From Neisseria sp. KEM232 (lineage in GTDB: Bacteria > Pseudomonadota > Gammaproteobacteria > Burkholderiales > Neisseriaceae), in contig NZ_CP022527.1 of NCBI RefSeq assembly GCF_002237445.1, positions 1,488,001 to 1,552,000 on the forward strand: 64,000 bases of DNA. Reading direction: 5' to 3'. Position 1 is the first letter of the stretch; each line of letters begins with the position of its first letter. The notes beneath the pieces were generated by a model that saw nothing but the letters and a program-made list of their open reading frames with translations, was not told the origin of the DNA and made no database searches. Both the position numbers and the translations under genes were made by a program. This document shows, in pieces, positions 8,326-15,832 of this stretch.

Positions 8326-8703
8326 TCACCACCACCAGGGCCCCCACGGGCGCGGGCCGTACCACCAGTCGTCGTAGTAGCTGTAGCGGCGCAGGTCTGC
8401 CAGGCGCTGCTCGGCGGTGTAGGTCTGCCAGGCCATGCGGTAGCAGGCTTGGAACATTTTGTCTTCCACTTTGTCGATGTAGGCGAGGCGGAAGGCCTGT
8501 TTTTCTTTGGCGTTTGCACCGGTTTGCCCGTCGAACTGGCGGCGCATCAGGGCGGCGGTGCCGGGGTCGCACTGGGCGGCGAGGGCGACTTGCAGGTTTT
8601 GCCGGGCGCGGATTTGCGCGGCTTCGCGCTCGGCGCGCTGCTCGGGGGTGAGGGCGCAGGCGGCGAGGAGGACGAGTGCGGCGGCGGGGAGGATGGGTTT
8701 CAT
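8326..8703 (-). CDS. Putative lipoprotein with a Trp/Tyr-rich tail
   Basis: The 125-residue product has a lipoprotein signal (MKPILPAAALVLLAAC, lipid-bearing Cys at about 16). A helical, charged middle follows (TPEQRAEREAAQIRARQ), then a two-Cys region. The protein ends in an extraordinary aromatic tail with DDWWYGPRPWGPWWW as its last residues. No named family is recognised. The lipobox places it in the envelope. It lies downstream of tcdA on the same strand, but 139 bases separate them. Confidence 0.7.
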   Translation of the reverse strand: MKPILPAAALVLLAACALTPEQRAEREAAQIRARQNLQVALAAQCDPGTAALMRRQFDGQTGANAKEKQAFRLAYIDKVEDKMFQACYRMAWQTYTAEQRLADLRRYSYYDDWWYGPRPWGPWWW

Positions 8704-8842
8704 GCGGCTGCTCCTTTGCGGTTGGGTGGAAAAACGGCGGGCGGTTTGTGTTTTTGCTTTTAACTTCGTTGAAGCTGCGCTTTCAGACGGCCTGTTTCTG
8801 TGTGTCCATTATCGCGCTTTGCGCCTTGGCGGCAAAGGGTGT

Positions 8843-9610
8843 TTACGGTTTTTGTGACACGATGTGCTCGACAGCGGCTTGGGCGCAGTAGAGGCCGAAG
8901 GCGGCGGTCACCAGCATGCTGGCGCCGTAGCCCGCGCAGGAGAGTCCCTGCGGCGCGGTGTCGCAGGCGGCTGCGGTTTGCGGCGGAGTGGTGTTTTCGA
9001 GGGAATAGACGCAGGGGACGCGCATTTTCTGTTTGGGGTCGCGCGAAAAGCCGTAGCGGCGGCGCAGGGTGTAGCGCAGGTTGGCTAAGAGCGGGTCGTG
9101 GGTGACGGCGGAGAGGTCGGCAGTGCGGATGTGGGCGGGGTTGCGTTGTCCGCCCGCGCCGCCGCTCAATACGAAGGGCTGGCCGCTGTGCACGAAATGG
9201 GCGGCCATGGCGGCTTTGACGCGCACTTGGTCGATGGCGTCGATCACGAAGCCGAAAGGCCGTCTGAAAATCTCGTGCAGGTTTTCTTCGGTGACGAAGT
9301 CTTCGATTTCGCTGACGCGGCAGGCGGGGTTGATTTGGCCGATGCGTTCGGCCAGGGCGGTGGTTTTGGCTTTGCCGAAGTTGTCGGTAAGGGCGTGGAG
9401 CTGGCGGTTGACGTTGGACTCGGCGACGTTGTCCAAATCGATCAGGGTGAGCGCACCGACGCCGGAGCGGGCGAGGGCTTCCGCCGCCCACGAGCCGACG
9501 CCGCCGAGGCCGACGACGCAGACGTGCGCCTGCGTCAGGCGTTGCAGGGCGGGTTGGCCGTAGAGGCGGGCGATGCCGCCGAAGCGGCGGGAGGGTGGGG
9601 AATCGGTCAT
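8843..9610 (-). CDS. tcdA: tRNA threonylcarbamoyladenosine dehydratase
   Basis: The 255-residue protein is an E1-like (ThiF/MoeB fold) enzyme. RFGGIARLYG near the start and the nucleotide-binding GLGGVGSWAAEALARSG (residues about 34-50) are typical of TcdA/CsdL. DLDNVAESNVNRQ, AIDQVRVKAAM and MRVPCVYS are also present. TcdA uses ATP to cyclise t6A to ct6A at tRNA position 37. Length fits. An FRRP tetrapeptide at 'EIFRRPFGF' is encoded by an in-frame uptake sequence. A later start is possible; no strong ribosome site is seen. Confidence 0.93.
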   Translation of the reverse strand: MTDSPPSRRFGGIARLYGQPALQRLTQAHVCVVGLGGVGSWAAEALARSGVGALTLIDLDNVAESNVNRQLHALTDNFGKAKTTALAERIGQINPACRVSEIEDFVTEENLHEIFRRPFGFVIDAIDQVRVKAAMAAHFVHSGQPFVLSGGAGGQRNPAHIRTADLSAVTHDPLLANLRYTLRRRYGFSRDPKQKMRVPCVYSLENTTPPQTAAACDTAPQGLSCAGYGASMLVTAAFGLYCAQAAVEHIVSQKP

Positions 9611-9674
9611 TGCGTGAGGTCAAATCAAAACGGAAAAAATGCGCATCTTGCGCGCGGGCTGGATTATACTGCGC

Positions 9675-9697
9675 GTCCTGCGGCCTGTCCGCAGGAC
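9675..9697 (+). promoter_or_regulatory. 5'-leader hairpin of the universal stress gene, behind a TATACT box
   Basis: TATACT at 9665-9670 is a likely -10 box, so transcription would start near 9677. GTCCTGCGG (9675-9683) pairs perfectly with CCGCAGGAC (9689-9697), placing a 9-bp stem at the very 5' end. A second, weaker AGGAC/GTCCT stem (9693-9705) would compete with it. Confidence 0.5.
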
Positions 9698-9729
9698 AAA
9701 GTCCTATATCAACGTCAAGGAGAGTTTTT

Positions 9730-10203
9730 ATGTATAAGCATCTGGTGGTAGCGGTAGACGGCAGCGAAACTTCTGCCAACGCCTTGAAACACGCATGCAG
9801 CGTGGCGGCTGCGGGCAAGGCCCGTCTGACTTTGGTACACGTTGCCAATCCCGCCGAATACATGGCGCTCGCGCCGGAGTTTTTGCAGCAGGACAGCTAT
9901 GAGGAGGCTGCCATTGCCAACGGCAACGAGGTGCTTTCGGCCGCTTTGGAAATCACCAACGGCGCGGAAGCGGGCATTGCGGGCGTGAGCACGCACCTGC
10001 TTTTGGCGAACAAGGGCGCGCGCGAGATGGCGCAGGAGCTGGTGGATTATGCCGACCAGCAGGGCGCCGACCTTTTGGTTTTGGGTACGCACGGCCGCAC
10101 GGGTCTGATGCACCTGTTGATGGGCAGCTTCGCGGAAACCGTGATGCGCCAGAGCCATCTGCCGCTTTTGATTATCCGCAGCGAGCCGACCGACGAGGAA
10201 TAA
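9730..10203 (+). CDS. Universal stress protein (UspA family)
   Basis: ATG 9730 follows a CAAGGAGAG site; the open frame upstream to 9595 is untranslated leader. The 157-residue product has the UspA fold signature: MYKHLVVAVDGSE at the start and LLVLGTHGRTGLMHLLMGSFAETVMRQ near the end, where the GxxGx9GS motif binds ATP. The role is a general stress or nucleotide-sensing function. The gene is monocistronic, followed by an uptake-sequence terminator. Confidence 0.93.
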   Translation: MYKHLVVAVDGSETSANALKHACSVAAAGKARLTLVHVANPAEYMALAPEFLQQDSYEEAAIANGNEVLSAALEITNGAEAGIAGVSTHLLLANKGAREMAQELVDYADQQGADLLVLGTHGRTGLMHLLMGSFAETVMRQSHLPLLIIRSEPTDEE

Positions 10204-10235
10204 GGCGCGGCGCCTGTCTGCCGTATCAAAGTTAA

Positions 10236-10288
10236 AGAGGCCGTCTGAAAACCGCCGCCGCGTGCGGAGGGTTTTCAGACGGCCTTTG
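10236..10288. terminator. DUS inverted-repeat terminator after the usp gene
   Basis: GAGGCCGTCTGAAAACC and GGTTTTCAGACGGCCTTT form a stem just after the stop of the universal stress gene, with the loop GCCGCCGCGTGCGGA. Confidence 0.75.
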
Positions 10289-10337
10289 TACGCCTAAGGA
10301 TGTGCAGGCCATCCGTTTCAAAAGCCAGATGCCGACA

Positions 10338-10442
10338 TATAGTGAAACAAAATAGGAAAGATACAAGGCAGCAAGCCGCAGACAGTACAAGTAGTACGGC
10401 AAGGCGCAGCAACGCCGTAGATTTTCGTGTTGGTTCACTATA
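10338..10442. repeat. Correia-type repeat element (short form), upstream of uppP
   Basis: A 105-bp element begins TATAGTGAAAC and ends GGTTCACTATA, so both ends are inverted and TA-flanked. Its interior contains AAGCCGCAGACAGTACAA, GTAGTACGG and GCAACGCCGTAG, which correspond to the core of Neisseria Correia elements. The central part found in the 150-bp form is absent. It lies about 100 bp upstream of uppP. A second copy is at 39352-39669. Confidence 0.8.
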
Positions 10443-10538
10443 CTCTGAGGCCGTCTGAAAGGCGCGGCTGTCGTTTTCAGACGGCCTCTTTGCCGAAATC
10501 GGGTAGAATCCGCCCTTTTTTCCGTTTGCGAGTGTTGT

Positions 10539-11354
10539 ATGTCAGATATTTTGAAAGCCGCGCTGTTCGGCATTGTGGAGGGCATTACCGAGTGGCTGCC
10601 CGTCAGTTCCACCGGCCATATGATTCTGCTGGACGAGTTTGTGCGGCTCGATGTGTCGCCCGAATTTTGGAAAATGTTCCTCGTCGTGATCCAGCTCGGC
10701 GCGATTGCGGCGGTGGCCGTTTTGTATTTCGACAAGCTGTGGCCGTTTGCGCGCGGCCTGCGCCTGAAACGCGAAGCCGTGCCGCTGTGGAGCAAAATCC
10801 TCCTCGCCTGCGTGCCCGCCGCCGTGGTCGGCCTGTCGCTGAACGACTGGATAGACAGCCATTTTTACAATCCGTGGACGGTGGCGGTGATGCTGATTGT
10901 GTTCGGCATCGCCTTTATCGTTGTCGAAAACCGCAACAAACACCACAAGCCGAAAACAAGCGATCTGGCGGGTATTTCCTACGCGCAGGCTTTGTGGGTG
11001 GGGTTGTTTCAAGTCATTGCCGCCGTGCTGCCCGGTACCAGCCGTTCGGGGGCGACAATTTTGGGCGGCATTGCCGTCGGCCTCAGCCGCGAAGTGGCGG
11101 CGGAATTTACCTTTTTTCTCGCCGTGCCCGTGATGTTCGGCGCGAGCCTGCTGAAAATCGCCAAACACGGCCTGTCGTTTACCGCGCACGAAGCGGGGAT
11201 TTTGGCCTGCGGCATGATTGTCAGCTTCGTCGTCAGCATTCTCGCCATCAAATTCCTGATGGTCTATATCAAGCGGCACGATTTCAAAATCTTCGGCTGG
11301 TACAGAATCGTGCTCGGCGCGCTGGTGCTGCTGTATTTCGCCGCTTTGAAATAA
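10539..11354 (+). CDS. uppP: Undecaprenyl-diphosphatase UppP (BacA)
   Basis: The 271-residue membrane protein has the BacA signature near its start, EGITEWLPVSSTGHMILL (Glu14, Glu18, His27), and the second motif LPGTSRSGATI. About seven hydrophobic spans are visible. UppP removes phosphate from undecaprenyl diphosphate on the periplasmic side, recycling the lipid carrier for peptidoglycan and LPS synthesis; extra copies give bacitracin resistance. A TAGAAT box (10504-10509) lies about 30 bases before the ATG. The stop TAA directly abuts an uptake sequence. Confidence 0.95.
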   Translation: MSDILKAALFGIVEGITEWLPVSSTGHMILLDEFVRLDVSPEFWKMFLVVIQLGAIAAVAVLYFDKLWPFARGLRLKREAVPLWSKILLACVPAAVVGLSLNDWIDSHFYNPWTVAVMLIVFGIAFIVVENRNKHHKPKTSDLAGISYAQALWVGLFQVIAAVLPGTSRSGATILGGIAVGLSREVAAEFTFFLAVPVMFGASLLKIAKHGLSFTAHEAGILACGMIVSFVVSILAIKFLMVYIKRHDFKIFGWYRIVLGALVLLYFAALK

Positions 11355-11373
11355 GGCCGTCTGAAAAAGGCTT

Positions 11374-11408
11374 GAGGCCGTCTGAATGGTTTTCAGACGG
11401 CCTCTTTA
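11374..11408. terminator. DUS inverted-repeat terminator after uppP
   Basis: GAGGCCGTCTGAA pairs with TTCAGACGGCCTC around a short loop, followed by T residues. A further single DUS lies directly after the uppP stop. Confidence 0.75.
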
Positions 11409-11423
11409 TGTTTGGCGGACTTA

Positions 11424-11584
11424 GGGTCTGTTTACAATTGGTATTGCGGCGGCTTTAACGCCATAAAACGGCATCTGCCGCGTTGAAAATACCCGCCTAT
11501 GGGCAGCATAGGCTCGCATTTTCGCCTTGCATCTGCCGCTTTCTGACGCAAAATCCGCTACGCAAACCAATTGCAAACAGCCCC
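11424..11584. mobile_element. 161-bp palindromic MITE-like element, copy B (abuts dusC)
   Basis: The element begins GGGTCTGTTTACAATTGG and ends in the near-complement CCAATTGCAAACAGCCCC. It is flanked on both sides by TA (11422-11423 and 11585-11586), as for a TA-target insertion. It aligns without gaps over its full 161 bp to the element at 39466-39626; shared blocks include TAAAACGGCATCTGC and TTTTCGCCTTGCATCTGCC. A central hairpin, CCTATG-loop-CATAGG, is present. No ORF is carried. I do not recognise a published name. Confidence 0.75.
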
Positions 11585-12561
11585 TAATCCTGCGCTTGAA
11601 AATCCGCCAGCGCCGCCTGCACCGCCGCCGCGTCTTTAAGCGTGCGCAAAACGGCAAACAGCCGCTCCGCCTGCGGCTCGGCCTGTTTCATCATGCCCAG
11701 CCACTGTTTCAGGCGGGCGACGGCGTATTTTTCGCTGCCGCCTGCCGCATCCAGACACAGGCCGACAAACAGCCGTATCCAGTTTAGCGTTTCGGCAAAG
11801 GGCATTTCCGCCGCCGCTTGGCCGTTTTCGTAAGCCTTAATCTGCCGCGCCAGCCCGGGGCGGATCACTGCGCCGCGCCCGATCATGATGCCGGTGCAGC
11901 CGCTTTCGCGTTTGATGTCGAGATAGTCTTGCAGCGTGAACACGTCGCCGTTGGCCGTGACGGGAATGTCCACCGCCGAGGCGATTTTCTTTACCCAGCC
12001 CCAATGCGCGGGCGGCTCGTAGCCTTCGACCTTGGTGCGGGCGTGGACGGTGAGGGCGCAGGCGCCGCCTTCTGCGATGGCCTGCGCGTTTTCCAGCGCC
12101 AGCGATTTGTCGTCGAAACCGAGGCGCATTTTGCCGGTGAGCGGGATGTGCGCGGGCAGGGCGCGGCGCAGGGTTTTGACGATGTGGTGCACGCGCTCGG
12201 GTTCTTTGAGCAGCACCGCGCCGCCCTGGTGTTTGTTGACCGTGGGCGCGGGGCAGCCGAAGTTGAGGTCGATTTTTTCCGCGCCGAAGCGCACGGCTTC
12301 CAGCGCGTTGGCCGCCATGTTGTCCGCGTCGCTGCCCAAAAGCTGGACGGTGCAGGGCACGCCCGAGGGGGTGCGGTTGCCGTGCGCCATTTCGGGCGCG
12401 TGTTTGAGCCAGGTGGCGCGGGAGTGGACGGTGTGCGTGATGCGGACGAACTCGCTGACGCATTCGTCGAAGCCGCCGATGCGGGTGAGCAGGTCGCGCA
12501 TCGGCGCGTCGGCCAGCCCCTGCATGGGGGCGAGTATCAGGTAGCACGGATTGTCGGTCAT
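11584..12561 (-). CDS. dusC: tRNA-dihydrouridine(16) synthase DusC
   Basis: The 325-residue enzyme has the Dus fold: LAPMQGLADAPMRDLLT near the start (FMN binding), IDLNFGCPAPTVNKHQGGAVLL with the catalytic Cys, LTGKMRLGFDD, HARTKVEGY and GIMIGRGA. The MQG start motif and length fit DusC, which reduces U16 of tRNA. The stop codon TAG is made from the last base of the adjacent MITE-like element plus its TA target site, so the reading frame ends exactly at the insertion; the last residues (DFQAQD) may be altered from the ancestral form. Confidence 0.92.
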   Translation of the reverse strand: MTDNPCYLILAPMQGLADAPMRDLLTRIGGFDECVSEFVRITHTVHSRATWLKHAPEMAHGNRTPSGVPCTVQLLGSDADNMAANALEAVRFGAEKIDLNFGCPAPTVNKHQGGAVLLKEPERVHHIVKTLRRALPAHIPLTGKMRLGFDDKSLALENAQAIAEGGACALTVHARTKVEGYEPPAHWGWVKKIASAVDIPVTANGDVFTLQDYLDIKRESGCTGIMIGRGAVIRPGLARQIKAYENGQAAAEMPFAETLNWIRLFVGLCLDAAGGSEKYAVARLKQWLGMMKQAEPQAERLFAVLRTLKDAAAVQAALADFQAQD

Positions 12562-12987
12562 GGCATTGGGCGGGAGTCGGAAAAAGGGGCGGATTATAGC
12601 CCGATTGGCGCACGGCCGCGCCGCAGGTTTGCCGCGCAGACCATGAAGCGGGTTGAGGCCGTTCCCGCCAGTGCGGAAATGATGTTTCCGAAAGTGGGAA
12701 ACGGCGGCACCTGCCGCACCGCGCGGTATTTTCAGACGGCCTCAATCTGTTTTGTCTGCGGCACGGAGGTTTGGAACAGAGAGGGCTATGAGGCCGTCTG
12801 AAAACGGAAAATGGCGGTAGGCGCTGCGATACGCGGCATTTTTCAGACGGCCTCTGTCCGTCGGCGGAGCGGCGGGGACGTTCCCGTCTTTGTGATAGTG
12901 TCGTTTCTGAAAGCGGAGTTTCGACGAAGTGAAAAAGAGGCCGTCTGAAAGCGCTTGGCGGTTTCAGACGGCCTTTCGTGTTGCACT
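12562..12987. other. Gene-free spacer with uptake sequences and dRS3-like repeats
   Basis: No convincing ORF was found. The spacer holds a degenerate dRS3-like repeat (GTTCCCGCCAGTGCGGAAAT, 12661-12680), a further partial copy near 12893, scattered AG-DUS copies at about 12734, 12790 and 12842, and a DUS-pair terminator at 12937-12978 serving the lipoprotein gene that follows. Confidence 0.6.
12937..12978. terminator. DUS inverted-repeat terminator of the 12988-13596 gene
   Basis: GAGGCCGTCTGAAAGCGC is followed within a few bases by TTTCAGACGGCCTTTC. It lies directly downstream (minus strand) of the lipoprotein stop. Confidence 0.75.
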
Positions 12988-13596
12988 CTAGCGTGTGCGT
13001 TTGTAGAAAGCCATGTTCTGCTCGGCGGCGTCTTGCGCCAGCTCGCGGTTTTGGCGGTAGAGGTCTTTGTATTTTTCCTGGAGCTGTTCGTCGCTGAGGC
13101 CGTTGTCCTGTTCTTTGATTTGGATTTCGAAGAGTTCGATGTCGGTTTTGAATTTTTTAATCCATAGGTCGCGCAGGGCGGAGGTTTCTTTGTCCTGCAC
13201 TTTCAGATCTTGCAGCTTGGCAACGGCGTCTTGGTAGACTTGGATGTTGCTGCGGTAGATTTCGACGGTGAGGCGGTTGCGACGGGCTTTGTCGGCGGTT
13301 TTGCGGATTTCTTCGACTTTGCGGCGCATGTCGTCGGAATCGAGATACAGCGAGCTTTGTGTGCCGATTTCTTCTATGGTTTTGAGCAGCAGCAGTGCGT
13401 CGGCTTTGAAGGCTGGGTCTTCCTGTTTGCCCGCGGATGCTGCGGACGGTGCGGAGGCGCCGTGCGGCGTGGCTTCTGTGGGGGCGGGCGACGAGGCCGG
13501 CGCAGCGGGAGCGGCGGGCGTGTCGGCCGGTTGCGGCTGGCAGGCGGCCAGGGCGATGGCGGAGAGTAAAGCGCTGAGGGGCAGGGCGGGTTTCAT
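12988..13596 (-). CDS. Putative lipoprotein with a helical domain
   Basis: The 202-residue product has a lipoprotein signal ending IALAAC (Cys19), then a low-complexity Ala/Pro/Ser linker to about residue 58. The remaining 140 residues are charged and helical (LLLLKTIEEIG, DDMRRKVEEIRKTADKARRNR, KYKDLYRQNRELAQDAAEQN), probably a coiled-coil bundle. I recognise no named family. The architecture suggests an envelope-anchored, helical periplasmic protein. It stands alone with its own terminator, about 120 bases downstream of purF. Confidence 0.75.
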   Translation of the reverse strand: MKPALPLSALLSAIALAACQPQPADTPAAPAAPASSPAPTEATPHGASAPSAASAGKQEDPAFKADALLLLKTIEEIGTQSSLYLDSDDMRRKVEEIRKTADKARRNRLTVEIYRSNIQVYQDAVAKLQDLKVQDKETSALRDLWIKKFKTDIELFEIQIKEQDNGLSDEQLQEKYKDLYRQNRELAQDAAEQNMAFYKRTR

Positions 13597-13716
13597 TTTT
13601 TGTTTTTTCTCTTTCTGTCGTTAGGTTGCGGGGGAAGGGAAATCCGGCATTGCGCCTTGACGAAGCCTGAGGCCGTCTGAAAAACGCGCTATGCCGGGGC
13701 TGGGGTTTCAGACGGC

Positions 13717-15255
13717 CTATTCTTCATTGCCGTCTTCGACGCGCACGCTGTGGTCGATCAGGCCGGAGCGGACGAAGGCGGCGGCGCCGGAGGATTTGCT
13801 GTCGGAGAGGCGTTGCAGATAGGCTTCGTCGATGTCGCCGGTGAGGTAGCGGCCGCTGAAACAGGAATCGTCGAAGCCTTCGATGGCGGGATTCATGCCG
13901 AGGATAACGTTTTCGAGGTCGGCAAGATTTTGGAAGACGCAGCCGTCGGCGCCGATTTCTGCGGCGATTTGGGCGGCGCTGCGGCCGTTGGCGATGAGTT
14001 CTTCGCGGGTGGGCATGTCGATGCCGTAGACGTTGGGGTAGCGCACTTCGGGGGCGGCGGAGGCGAAATAGACTTTTTTCGCGCCGGCGGCTTTGGCCAT
14101 TTCGACGATTTCGCGGCTGGTGGTGCCGCGTACGATGGAGTCGTCGACAAGGAGGATGTTTTTGCCTTTGAATTCGCTGTCCATCGGGTTGAGTTTCTGG
14201 CGCACGGATTTTTTGCGCGTGGCCTGGCCGGGCATGATGAAGGTGCGGCCGATGTAGCGGTTTTTGATGAAGCCTTCGCGGTAGGGTTTGCCCAGGTGGG
14301 CGGCCAGCTCCATCGCGCTGGGGCGGCTGGTGTCGGGGATGGGCATGACGACGTCGATGTCGGCCGGGTCGATTTCGCTTTTCACTTTTTCGGCAAGGGC
14401 GACTCCCATGTTGACGCGCGCCTGGTAGACGGACACGCCGTCGATAACGGAATCTGGACGGGCGAAGTAGACGTATTCGAACAGGCAGGGGGCGAGCTTG
14501 GGTGCGCCGGCGCATTGGCGGCTGTAGAGCCTGCCGTCGTTGCTGATGAAGACGGCTTCGCCGGGGGCGATGTCGCGCACAAGTTCGTAGGCGAGGCTGT
14601 TGAACACGACGGATTCGGAGGCCACCGCCCAGTCGGTCTGCCCTTTTTCATTGATATTTCTGCCCAGGGCGAGCGGGCGGATGCCGAAGGGGTCGCGGAA
14701 GGCGAGCAGGCCGTAGCCGGCAATCAGGGCGACGACGCCATAGGCGCCGCGCACGAGTTTGTGCAGGCTGGATACGGCGTTGAAGATGTGGTCGGTGCTG
14801 AGGATGTGGCCGTCTGAAGCGGTGACTTCGCGGCGCAGTTCGTGTGCCAATACGTTAAGCAGCACTTCGGAGTCGGAGCCGGTATTGACGTGGCGCAGGT
14901 GTTTGTCGCACACGCTTTGGTAAAGCTCGTCGGTGTTGGTGAGGTTGCCGTTGTGCGCCAGCACGATGCCGAAGGGGGAGCTGACGTAAAACGGCTGCGC
15001 TTCGGCCGTGCTGCCCGCATTGCCTGCCGTGGGATAGCGGACGTGGCCGATGCCGGTGTTGCCGGTCAGCTCGCGCATGTTGCGGGTGCGGAACACTTCG
15101 CGCACCATGCCTTTGCCTTTGTGCATGTGGAAGGTCTGGCCTTCCAGCGTGGAGATTCCCGCCGCATCCTGCCCCCTGTGTTGGAGCATTTGCAGGCCGT
15201 CATACAATAATTGGTTTACCGGTTCGTGGGCCACCAGGCCGAAAACACCGCACAT
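13717..15255 (-). CDS. purF: Amidophosphoribosyltransferase (glutamine PRPP amidotransferase)
   Basis: The 512-residue enzyme commits PRPP to purine synthesis using glutamine ammonia. After Met removal the N-terminal Cys2 (MCGVFGLVAH) is the glutaminase nucleophile; GIGHVRYPTAG, NTGSDSEVLL and DPFGIRPLALG belong to this class II amidotransferase domain. The PRPP-binding loop is NILLVDDSIVRGTTSREI. Start ATG 15255 has a TTGGAGA site. It lies 18 bases after cvpA on the same strand, the cvpA-purF pair seen in many proteobacteria, and is probably co-transcribed with it. Confidence 0.97.
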   Translation of the reverse strand: MCGVFGLVAHEPVNQLLYDGLQMLQHRGQDAAGISTLEGQTFHMHKGKGMVREVFRTRNMRELTGNTGIGHVRYPTAGNAGSTAEAQPFYVSSPFGIVLAHNGNLTNTDELYQSVCDKHLRHVNTGSDSEVLLNVLAHELRREVTASDGHILSTDHIFNAVSSLHKLVRGAYGVVALIAGYGLLAFRDPFGIRPLALGRNINEKGQTDWAVASESVVFNSLAYELVRDIAPGEAVFISNDGRLYSRQCAGAPKLAPCLFEYVYFARPDSVIDGVSVYQARVNMGVALAEKVKSEIDPADIDVVMPIPDTSRPSAMELAAHLGKPYREGFIKNRYIGRTFIMPGQATRKKSVRQKLNPMDSEFKGKNILLVDDSIVRGTTSREIVEMAKAAGAKKVYFASAAPEVRYPNVYGIDMPTREELIANGRSAAQIAAEIGADGCVFQNLADLENVILGMNPAIEGFDDSCFSGRYLTGDIDEAYLQRLSDSKSSGAAAFVRSGLIDHSVRVEDGNEE

Positions 15256-15273
15256 CGCTTCGTCTCCAAAAAG

Positions 15274-15762
15274 TTAGTATTTGATTTTGCCCGCCAGATA
15301 ATCGGGCAGATAGGGCACGGCCAATTCGGCCGCGCTCTCGAAAAAGGGGGCGCTTTGCGCGCTGCGCCAATCCTCGCTCTGCGGCAGGTCGGTGAAGGCG
15401 CACACCAGTACCGCTAGGATCACCAGCACGCCGCCGCGCAGTGTGCCGTAGAACGTGCCGAGCAGGCGGTTGATGCCGCCCAGTCCCACCGTCTTTGCGC
15501 CGCCGGTCAGCAGCGGGCGCAGCAGCGACATCGCCAGCATCACGGCAATAAAGGCGGCGACAAAGCCGGCGGCCGTAGCCAGAACGGGCGGCTGTATCAC
15601 CGACAAAACCGACGCGCCCAGCGGGGCGGCGGCGATTTTGGCAACGGCCAGCGCCAGCAGCCAGGTGATAAGCGACAAAAGTTCGCTGATGATGCCGCGC
15701 ACGGTGGCGGACACCGCCGACAGGGCGATGACGGACAGGGCGAAAATATCGAATAGGGACAT
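15274..15762 (-). CDS. cvpA: CvpA family inner-membrane protein
   Basis: The 162-residue protein has four hydrophobic spans and the CvpA start MSLFDIFALSVIALSAVSATVRGIISE (shown here only in outline: D5, G23 and the RG motif). The LLGTFYGTLRG segment is also typical. CvpA was named for colicin V production and is now tied to envelope stress and peroxide tolerance; its biochemical role is unclear. It lies directly upstream of purF and downstream of the SPOR protein gene, though a DUS-pair terminator (15788-15829) separates it from the latter. Confidence 0.93.
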   Translation of the reverse strand: MSLFDIFALSVIALSAVSATVRGIISELLSLITWLLALAVAKIAAAPLGASVLSVIQPPVLATAAGFVAAFIAVMLAMSLLRPLLTGGAKTVGLGGINRLLGTFYGTLRGGVLVILAVLVCAFTDLPQSEDWRSAQSAPFFESAAELAVPYLPDYLAGKIKY

Positions 15763-15787
15763 AGGGATAAATCGGAAAAACGGGGAA

Positions 15788-15829
15788 GAGGCCGTCTGAA
15801 AAGGCGCTTGGCTCTTTCAGACGGCCTCT
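15788..15829. terminator. DUS inverted-repeat terminator after the SPOR-protein gene
   Basis: GAGGCCGTCTGAAAAGGCGC is followed by GCTCTTTCAGACGGCCTCTC. On the minus strand it lies directly after the SPOR gene stop, splitting that gene from cvpA. Confidence 0.75.
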
Positions 15830-15832
15830 CGG

